Assembly (NCBI RefSeq): GCF_028372415.1
Contig: NC_092875.1
Coordinates: 406,549,239-406,613,238, forward strand
Reading direction: 5' to 3'
Origin: Notamacropus eugenii
Taxonomy: Eukaryota; Chordata; Mammalia; Diprotodontia; Macropodidae
Length of the DNA stretch: 64,000 nucleotides
Part shown: piece by piece, positions 56,383 through 64,000 of the stretch
Layout of the letters: the number at the start of each line of letters is the position of its first letter
How positions within the stretch are numbered: the stretch's first letter is position 1
Notes under the pieces: model-generated
Told to the model about the DNA's origin: nothing
Seen by the model: the letters and a program-made list of their open reading frames with translations, nothing else
Databases searched by the model: none
Made by a program: the position numbers and the translations under genes

Positions 56383-56482
56383 CCATGAATACTTGTTGTT
56401 GATATTTTTTCTTGACAAAGAAAGGTTGCAATAAAATCAGCTTTTTTCTTAGTTTCAACAAATACCATAGTTCTTTCCTCAC
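56383..56482 (-). CDS. DDX4: DDX4 (VASA) exon with helicase motif IV
   Basis: 100 bp. It completes a split Gly codon, then [20 protein letters not shown] and [12 protein letters not shown], and supplies the first two bases of the next Gly codon. [11 protein letters not shown] is motif IV of the second RecA-like lobe. The acceptor CTTTGTAG and donor GTAAGT are canonical. The next upstream exon (expected to end KLVEILRNI-like) was not found in 56483-64000, so this intron is at least 7.5 kb and extends beyond the window. Confidence 0.96.
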
Positions 56483-56569
56483 CTACAAAGCAACATGATA
56501 GGGTCAACAATCAAATACAAAATTAGGAAAGGGCACAACAGGTGTAATATGTGGTCCTTGCAGCAGAGG

Positions 56570-56800
56570 TTCTTAATCGTTTTTGTGTCAGGTACTCCCT
56601 CTGGTGAAACCTTTTTTTATGTCAACAAGCATTTTTAAGCACCTACCATGTTGCAGACGATGAGCTAAACACACGGTATATTTTTAAATGGTTAAGATAA
56701 AATATACAGGACTGCATCAGAAACCAATAATAATGAAATATAGTTCTCAAAATAACTTAAAAAAACAAAATCAGAAACACTAGGCTAAGGACACTTGTCT
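56570..56800 (-). mobile_element. DNA-transposon-like repeat with inserted old-repeat piece
   Basis: 'AGAGGTTCTTAATCG', then 'CAACAAGCATTTTTAAGCAC...TACCATGTTGCAGACGATGA' (old-repeat start), then 'AAGATAAAATATACAGGACT' and 'AATAATGAAATATAGTTC'. The outer parts fit the MITE seen at 31440 and 42531. Confidence 0.45.
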
Positions 56801-56902
56801 TAGATCATTCTTCTGTTTTCACTGTGCTATAATTTACATGATCCCTAAAATGCTGCAAGCTGAGCTTTTTTAAATTTGTATACAAAGATCCAAATAGTTT
56901 TT

Positions 56903-59520
56903 TTTTCAGTTTTTTTTTATTAATTTATTTAACTTTTAACATTCATTTTCACAAAATTTTGGGTTCCACATTTTCTCCCCTTTTGTCCCCTCCCCCCACC
57001 CCAAAACACCGAGCATTCTAATTGCCCCTATCTGCCAATCTGCCCTCCCTCCCTCCCCACCCCTTCCCTTTGGAAGGCAAGCAATTCAATATAGGCCAAA
57101 TCTGTGTAGTTTTGCAAATGACTTCCATAATAGTAGTGTTGTGTAAGAACTAATTATATTTCCCTCCATCCTATCCTGCCCCCCATTGCTTCTATTCTCT
57201 CTTTTGATCCTGTTCCTCCCCAAGAATGTTGACTTCAAATTGCTCCCTCCTCCCCATGCCCTCCCTTCCATCATCCCCCCCACCCTGCTTATCCCCTTAT
57301 CCCCCACTTTCCTGTACTGTAAGACAGGTTTTCATACCAAAATGACTGTGCATTTTATTCCTTCCTTTAGTGGAGTGTGATGAGAGTAAACTTCATGTTT
57401 TTCTCTCACCTCCCCTCTTTTTCCCTTCACTAAAAAGTCTTTTGCTTGCCTCTTTTATAAGAGATAATTTGCCCCATTCCATTGCTCCCTTTCTCCTCCC
57501 AATATATTTCTCCCTCACTGCTTGATTTCATTTTTTTTAAAGATATGATCCCCTCCTCTTCAGTTCACCCTGTCCACTGTCTCTATGTGTATGTGCGTGT
57601 GCGCGTGCATGTGTGTGTGTGTTATCCCACCCTGTACCCAGATGCTGAATAGTTTCAAGAGTTACAAATATTGTCTTTCCATGTAGGAATGTAAACAGTT
57701 CAACTTTTGTAAAGTCCCTTATGACTTCTCTTTGCTATTTACTTTTTCATGCTTCTCTTCATTCTTGTATTTGAAAGTCAAATTTTCTTTTCAGCTCTGG
57801 TCTTTTCATGAAGAATGCTTGAAAGTCCTCTATTTCATTGAATGACCAATTTTTCCCCTGAAGTATTATATTCAGTTTTGCTGGGTAGGTGATTCTTGGT
57901 TTTAGTCCTAGTTCTTTGACTTCTGGAATATCCTATTCCACGCCCTTCGATCCCTTAATGTGGAAGCTGCTAGATCTTGTGTTATCCTGATTGTATTTCC
58001 ACAATACTTGAATTGTTTCTTTCTAGCTGCTTGCAATATTTTCTCCTTGACCTGGGAACTCTGGAATTTGGCCACAATGTTCCTAGGAGTTTCTCTTTTT
58101 GGATCTCTTTCAGGCAGTGATCTGTGGATTCCTTGAATGCTTATTTTGCCCTCTGGTTCTAGAATCTCAGGGCAGTTTTCCTTGATAATTTCATGAAAGA
58201 TGATGTCTAGGCTCTTTTTTTGATCCTGGCTTTCAGGTAGGCCCATAATTTTTAAATCATCTCTCCTGGATCTATTTTCCAGGTCAGTTGTTTTTCCAAT
58301 GAGATATTTCACATTATCTTCCATTTTGTCATTCTTTTGGTTTTGTTTTGTGATTTCTTGGTTTCTTATAAAGTCAGTAGCCTCCATCTGTTCCATTCTA
58401 ATTTTGAAAGAATTATTTTCTTCAGTGAGCTTTTGAATCTCCTTTTCCATTTGGCTAATTCTGCTTTTGAAAGCATTCTTCTTCTCATTGGCTTCTTGAA
58501 CCTCTTTTGCCAATTGAGTTAGCCTATTTTTCAAGGTGTTATTTTCTTCAGCATTTTTGTGGGTCTCCTTTAGCAGGGAGCTGATCTGCTGTTCATGCTT
58601 TGACTGCATGTCCCTCATTTCTCTTCCCAGCTTTTCTTCCACCTCTCTAACTTGATTTTCTATAAGCCCTTCTATGGCCTGAGCCCATTGAGTGGGCTGG
58701 GATATAGAGGCCTTAACTTCTGTGTCTTTGCCTGATGGTAGGCATTGTTCTTCCTCATCAGAAAAGAAGGGAGGAAATGTCTGTTCCCCAAGAAAGTAAC
58801 CTTCTATAGTCTTATTTCTTTTCCCTTTTCTGGGCATTTTCCCAGCCAACAATTTGACTTCTGAATATTCTCTTCACACCCACTTCGCCTCCGGATCCTC
58901 CCAGCCAGCGCTTGGGGTTTGAGATTCAAATGCCGCTTGCCAGCCTCAGGGCTTTGGGCAGGGCAGGGCTGCTGTTCAGTGTGAGATTAAGTTCAGGTGC
59001 TTAGGTGGGGGCAGGGCTGCCAGGCGGGGCTCAGTTCCCTCAGGGGTTTATGCAGAGACCTTCAACAATGGATCCTGGCTCCTGCCTGCTTGGGGAGCCC
59101 CTGTCTGCTCCCGCCTCCGCTGTTGCCTCCCGAGGGGGCCTGAGTTATGGGGGCACCCCACTCCCCTCTCGACCCGCCAAAGAGACCCTTTCACCGACCC
59201 CTGTCACCTGTGGGTGGAGGGACCCGCGTGGCCGCTGGAGAGTCCGTCCCTGAAGCCCGCTCAGATCTTTTCCTCTCAGTGCCACGGCCGCGGCAGGGCT
59301 GTACTCAGCTCCCAGTCCCGGTGCCCAGTCCGCAGCGCGAAGGACCTTTTGCGAGAGGTTTGCAGGTCTCTCTGGAACAGAAATCTCCCTCGCTCCAATG
59401 TTCTGTGGCCTCTGGGTGCAGAATTTGCCGTGAGTTACTTTTTTGTAGATGTTCTATGGGTTGTGGGTTCGGAGCTATGTGTATGTGCGTCTTTCTACTC
59501 CGCCATCTTGGCTCTGCCCC
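56903..59520 (-). mobile_element. Half-L1 (HAL1-like) retrotransposon, young, near full length
   Basis: Flanked by the 13-bp duplication CCAAATAGTTTTT (56890-56902 and 59521-59533). On the minus strand it starts GGGGCAGAGCCAAGATGGCG at 59520, with a GC-rich 5' UTR to 58838, ORF1 (58837 to about 57768), a purine-rich 3' UTR and a poly(A) tail seen as T-runs at 56903-56920. No ORF2. It lies in a DDX4 intron in the same orientation as DDX4, so it is opposite to the copy at 49624. Confidence 0.92.
57768..58837 (-). pseudogene. HAL1 ORF1, near intact with one frameshift
   Basis: Opens at MPRKGKRNK (58837) and stays open to a stop at 57908-57910, about 308 codons. It covers the coiled coil, LENRSRRDDLKIMGLPESQD, TPRNIVAKFQ and STLRDRRAWNRIFQKSK. 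Compared with the intact copy, one base is missing just after FQKSK, which creates AAC-TAG. After that point the other frame continues through the RITYPAKL box to about 57768. The protein made would lack the last ~50 residues of the C-terminal domain. Confidence 0.88.
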
Positions 59521-59533
59521 CCAAATAGTTTTT

Positions 59534-59728
59534 AAGAAATGTGAATTGTGCTTTCTATGTAAATGCCCTAAAATCTAAAATACATATCCAGCATACAATA
59601 TATCATTGTTATTTTAGCCTGTACAAGATATCAAAGATGTCATGAAATGACATTTTGACAGCACGATATTAAAAACTTTCTGAAAGTTTTTGAAACCTTT
59701 TTGAAAGAGAACAGACTATATGTGTATG

Positions 59729-59774
<46 letters not shown>

Positions 59775-60265
59775 TGTATGTATGTATGTATGTATACAGT
59801 CATTAACTCATTTCCTTGGTTAATATTCAATAACATCTTCAACTGTTAAACCTAAAGGAGAGTCTGGTAAGGGCAAACTCTCAAGAATGTTTTACTCGTG
59901 AAGATTCTGAAGGTTAACACCAGAGAACCAGTCAAAGATGTTCAAACCACTTTACTTCAGGCACACAAACTTTTAAAAGGCTTAAATAAAAGCTGCAAAT
60001 ACAGACTCTTTTTTCACCTGGTGAGTCAATTTAGAAATATAAAAACCAGTTAAGAAAATGATTTTTATTTTTAGCACACAAATAAGAGGAAAATTAAACT
60101 AAGTTATTTAATAATTTAAGTTTATTGTATTGTCCTGGTTTTAAAATTTTTGCATTTGAAACTACAACATAGCCCTAGGATATCATTCATTTGAGGAAAC
60201 TCTCCTGGTTGTCCCTAGATTATGTGGCCAAAATAACTTCTCTCCCTACCCCCAGCCGTATATAT
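59534..60265. other. DDX4 intron, no gene recognised
   Basis: AT-rich intronic sequence with a (TATG)n tract. Nothing coding seen. Confidence 0.45.
59718..59798. repeat. (TA)n/(TATG)n microsatellite
   Basis: A TA run followed by about 13 TATG units. Confidence 0.95.
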
Positions 60266-60269
60266 ATTG

Positions 60270-60610
60270 TATGGTGATATTCTTTTTAATAGTATTTCAT
60301 TTTTTCTAATTACATGTAAAGATAATTTTAACATTCATTTTTTATAAAATTCTGAGTTCCAAATTGTCTTCCCCCCTCCACTCTCTCCCCCCCAAGATGG
60401 TAAGTAATGTAATATAGGTTATTTATATACAATCATGTAAAACACATATATTTCCATATTAGTCATATAATGAAATTAGAAACAAAAGTAAAAACATGAA
60501 AAAATAAAGTGAAAATTGTATGCTTCAGTCTACATTCAGACTGTATCAGTTCTCACTGGAAGTGGATAGAATTTTCCATCATGCGTCTCTGGAATTGTCT
60601 TGGCTATGAC
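60270..60610 (-). mobile_element. L1 3'-end fragment (antisense)
   Basis: 'TTCTAATTACATGTAAAGAT', 'AACATTCATTTTTTATAAAA', 'AATATAGGTTATTTATATAC', 'TTTCCATATTAGTCATATAA' and 'GATAGAATTTTCCATCATGC' are the complement of the marsupial L1 3' UTR, as in the longer copy at 63195. 5' truncated. Confidence 0.75.
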
Positions 60611-63190
60611 AACATTTCTTTACACCACTCCCGCTTAATTTCTAATTTGTACTGTGCTGCACCCCTACTCATCCTCCAGATGCCTCTCCATAACCCTTTG
60701 GACAATGCTGGTTTCATTTGTTGTGGTTTAAAAAAAAAAGGAGGCCTTTGTTTTGGGAAAAACTTGGAGTGATTAACAAAATTGGACACTCTTCCAAAGA
60801 CAACTGAACTCACTATCTTTCTCCTGGTTCAATTCTTGGTCCAACTTAATATTCATTTGCACTCTCAATCCCACAGATACTGATACACGAACCCTGTAGG
60901 TCAACCACCCAATTGAATATCATAGTCTCAACAATAGGCATTTTTCATCCACTTGATTTTTCCTTCAGAGTTGGAGGGAACTCCTGAAATGATGAGATCA
61001 CAGTGCGATTTCAGTATGAATGGTACATGTCATATTCAATATCTCCCAACTGTTTTGTTAAAAAGAAGAATTCATGATTTAGAGGACATAAGGCCTTTTT
61101 AGATAACCTAAAAGCCTTTTGCTTCTTTCATCCTTTAATCCTGAATATATTTTTCACAGTTCTCTCCTTTGTCAACATGAACACTGAAGTCACCAAGTAT
61201 CAAAGAATATTGGAGGATCTAATCAGGTTGTTCACACAATTTTTTCACTTTCACATTCTCTCCAACAGATTTTTTGGCACATGAGGACATCAGATGAAAT
61301 TATCAGTAGCAAGATGCAAAGATGAAATCTGCTTATGAACTGTGAGAAACATGTACTGAGGCTATGTATGAGTAAAAATTCAATTTCTGACGGCGTTAAA
61401 TAAAAATCTAAATGAATTCAAATATCTTAAAACCTTAATACATCTGACTTCCTAGAATACTTAGTATTTTTACCATTAATTACAATACTTAAAATAATAT
61501 AAGGCAATGCATAATTAGCTATGTTCTATGGTCTTTTCTCTTCACCTAAATAAAAAGCAACTCCTTATGGGGGCAAAACAGCATACCTCTTCCTCCTCAA
61601 TATCCCTACCTCCTTAGCCCTGTAGCCACTGACTCCATCCCCCTAAAAAAAAAATGGGGGTGTGCAAGTTTAATATGCTAAGACTATTTCCCAATGAGGT
61701 ATATATTTCTGCATATGATTTCTGTTTGGCAAGCAGAACCTAGACGTAAATCAAGTGAGCTAGAAGGGACTAGGTATTTCTCAAGTGGGTTCAGGCAGCA
61801 GATCTAAGGATAAAGTGAGAAAAACTGCTTTCATTTATGAACCAGGAAATCTCTCAATTCCAGGAGAACTGAGTATAGGACGCTAAGCAGTCATGTGATA
61901 GCTATACTTGGTCTACAGGCAAAATTTAAACTTTTTTCCCCTTCCCACCACTTTCTAACCTCCATGCCCTCATGCTGTCCTCCCAGAGTCCCACAAAATT
62001 GCCTTCTTTCTGCTGTATCCCATGTTACATAATTACTTTGCACTCCACCTTTAACCCATTAAAATTTATTCCAAATAGATGAGGAAAGCAAAGTAGTAGG
62101 TCTGTTTCACACTAAAATGTGAAAGGTAAATACCTTCCTCCTTCACCTTCCTAGGGGTTCCCAAATGAATCTCTAAATGTTCTCATCTCAGTCAATGTGG
62201 AAATAATATGATATGGAGCAAGGGATCTCCCTTAAGTCAAATAGATTTCAACTTAATACACCTTAATATCAGCCATCAAATCACTCTTCTCCCTTCTTGA
62301 CAATCCCAAGATTTCCTTCATCACTCTTTCCCAATAAGAGAAAAGTCTCATTTTCCATTAATGGAAAGCTCAGACTACCATCCCTACCATCCTATAAGAA
62401 CTTCTTCACTGTTATGATTCAAAATACATAAGGTTTGATATATCCTGCAAAGAGGTAAGACTCTTAAAACAACGACCACCAACTGGAGAAGTCCTCATTG
62501 CATGGAAACTCATGGATTACAGACTAAATGGATCTTCAGAGGGAGCTCAGAACTATTTCCTATCCCAATAAGATAGTCCTTCATCTCTCCTGACTTTAGG
62601 AAATAAATACTTCAGCTGTGCAAATAGTCATTTTGTTCAATATTCATGACAAAACTGTTCAACGTTTATGTCAATTATAACACAATAACTATCATTTGTA
62701 TTTAATATATCAGATTACATTTTAATGTTGATTGAAACACTAAATTTTTCATGCTGTTTTCATAATTTCTTGTTGTCATGGTCACTGACTACCAAGTTAA
62801 AACAATTATTAAAAAATGGTGTCAAGCACCATTAAAGCATCCTACTTTAGTGTAACAGTTACTATTATGAAAAACACAAAAATCCTATTTCTATGAAATT
62901 TTGGTATTAAGGTGACTATAAACCAGTTACTATAAACCAGGAAGAGGCAAATAAATGTGAAAATTGTTCACTTCCTTAATATTTCTTTTGCCTAAGTTAA
63001 CATTTTTATCTCATTTCTTATGCTTATTGGATATTCTGTGATGAATCTGGACACATATTTTTTAAATCATCCATTCTTTGGTTAGTTAATCCACGAGATT
63101 AGCTATAATCTTTATTAAATACTACTAAATTAAACACCATTTACCTACAGCATTTTGGAGCTCTTTCTTAAATTCTTTTTTTTCATTTAA
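60611..63190. other. DDX4 intron, no gene recognised
   Basis: About 2.6 kb. I looked on the minus strand for the preceding DDX4 exon (region before GEERTMVF) and did not find it. Some pyrimidine-rich parts (62280-62420) may be old LINE debris. 60509-60813 open frames overlap each other and an A-tract and are not supported. Confidence 0.4.
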
Positions 63191-63194
63191 TGAT

Positions 63195-64000
63195 ATATTC
63201 TTTTTTCTTTACAAATTTATTTATTTTTAGTTTTCAACATTCACTTCCATTAAGTTTTAAATTTTCTCTACCTCCCTGTTACCCTCCACACAAGAAGGCA
63301 TGCAATTTGACATAGGCTCTACTTATACATTCTGATTAAACATATTTTCACATTAGTCATGTCGTATAGAGGAACTGGAATGAATGGGAAAAACCATAAG
63401 AAAGAAAACACAAAACAAAACAAAAAAGAGAGCAAATAGTATGCTTCAATCTGTATTAAGACTCCGTATTTCTCTGAATGTGGATAGAATTTTCCATCAT
63501 GAATCTTTTGGAGTTGTTTTAGGTCCTTGCATTGCTGAGAAGAGATGAGTCTATCAAAGTTAGTCATCAACACAAAGTTGCTGTTATTGTGTACTATGTT
63601 CTCCTGGCTCTGCTCCCCTCATTCAGCATCACTTCATGTAAGTCTTTCCAGATTTTTCTCAAGTCCACCTACTCATTATTTCTTATAATGCATTCCACTA
63701 CATTCATATACCACAACTTGTTCAGCCATTCCACAATTGGTGGGCATCCCTCAATTTCCAATTCTTGGCCACCACAAAAAGAACTGCTGTAAATATTTTT
63801 GTACATGCATTTTTTTCCATTTTTGTGATCTCTTTGGAATAGCCTAGAAGTGGTACTGCTGGGTCAAAGGGTATGTACATTTTTATAGCCCTTTGGGCAT
63901 AGTTTCAAATTGCTCTCCAGAAAGGTTGGAATTAGTTCATAACTCCACCAACGATGAATTAGTGTTCCAATTTCCCCACATCTTCTCTAGCATTTCTATT
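63195..64000 (-). mobile_element. L1 retrotransposon 3' UTR and ORF2 end (antisense, runs off window)
   Basis: Complement of the marsupial L1 3' end: 'TTTTCAACATTCACTTCCAT', 'TTTTCACATTAGTCATGTCG', 'GCTCCCCTCATTCAGCATCA', 'TATACCACAACTTGTTCAGC', 'GGTACTGCTGGGTCAAAGGG', 'CTCCAGAAAGGTTGGAATTA'. At the right edge it is still in the ORF2 3' region, so more L1 lies beyond 64000. Confidence 0.85.

Noticed and set aside
63130..63175. Possible upstream DDX4 exon (minus strand EFKKELQNAVG followed by GTAAAT)
   Set aside because: Only weakly similar to the expected KREKLVEILRNIG ending, no polypyrimidine tract or acceptor upstream, and the residues do not match the conserved VASA segment.

Overview
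This is a window of animal nuclear DNA, almost certainly from a marsupial. It is AT-rich, gene-poor and full of layered retroelement debris: L1, L2, CR1/L3, MIR, tRNA-derived SINEs with the 'GGGCAGCTAGGTGG' head, hAT-type miniature transposons and retroviral LTRs. Several features argue for a marsupial, probably an Australian lineage: the SINEs with the 'GAGCTGGAGAAGGAAATGGC' body, the L1 3' tails, and the abundant half-L1 (HAL1) elements. The species is an inference; no marker in the window names it.

Only one real cellular gene is recognised. The 3' part of DDX4 (VASA, the germ-cell DEAD-box RNA helicase) lies on the minus strand as four coding exons: 56482-56383, 55470-55200, 55033-54920 and 49303-49217. 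All have GT/AG junctions and compatible phases. They encode the C-terminal helicase lobe (motifs IV, V and VI) and the conserved acidic DDESWD tail. Upstream exons lie beyond base 64000. The stretch from 1 to 49216 is downstream of DDX4. It holds no gene I can name, apart from a CpG-rich island (36.84-37.24 kb), one unidentified exon-like open stretch (24073-24270, minus) and two processed pseudogenes: NOP14 at 22.37-23.97 kb (+) and a 14-3-3 relic at 16.6-16.93 kb (-).

The most interesting component is a half-LINE family. Six copies (4.5-7.4, 24.6-27.1, 39.8-42.3, 44.9-46.6, 49.6-52.5 and 56.9-59.5 kb) share one layout: a 5' UTR opening with a GCCAAGATGGC (YY1-like) box, a single ORF1-type gene, then, where the 3' end is kept, a purine-rich 3' UTR and an A-rich tail. 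There is no ORF2 between ORF1 and the tail. The copy at 49624-52532 has an uninterrupted 362-codon ORF1 and a perfect 16-bp target-site duplication. The copy at 56903-59520 is almost as fresh. Both sit in DDX4 introns, in opposite orientations. The older copies carry a different 5' UTR and a different ORF1 N-terminus, so the family has exchanged its 5' module while keeping the first ~25 bases. The copy at 39.8 kb seems to have carried ~300 bp of downstream DNA with it (3' transduction).

Layout. 0-4.5 kb: LTR end, L2, L1, SINEs and a hAT MITE. 4.5-7.8: old HAL1 and an L1 tail. 7.8-11.7: SINE/MIR debris, a GA-rich tract and a solo LTR. 11.7-14.3: L2 with SINEs. 14.3-18.6: sparse, with the 14-3-3 relic and L2. 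18.8-22.4: L1 and CR1/L3. 22.4-24.3: NOP14 pseudogene and exon-like ORF. 24.6-28.2: HAL1, MITE, SINE, L2. 28.2-36.8: sparse. 36.8-38: CpG island, CATCC repeat, SINE/MIR. 38-39.5: AT-rich. 39.5-46.6: HAL1, hAT, L2, LTR, HAL1. 46.6-49.2: DDX4 3' flank. 49.2-64: DDX4 3' gene region with two young HAL1s, CR1/L3, SINE, microsatellites and antisense L1.
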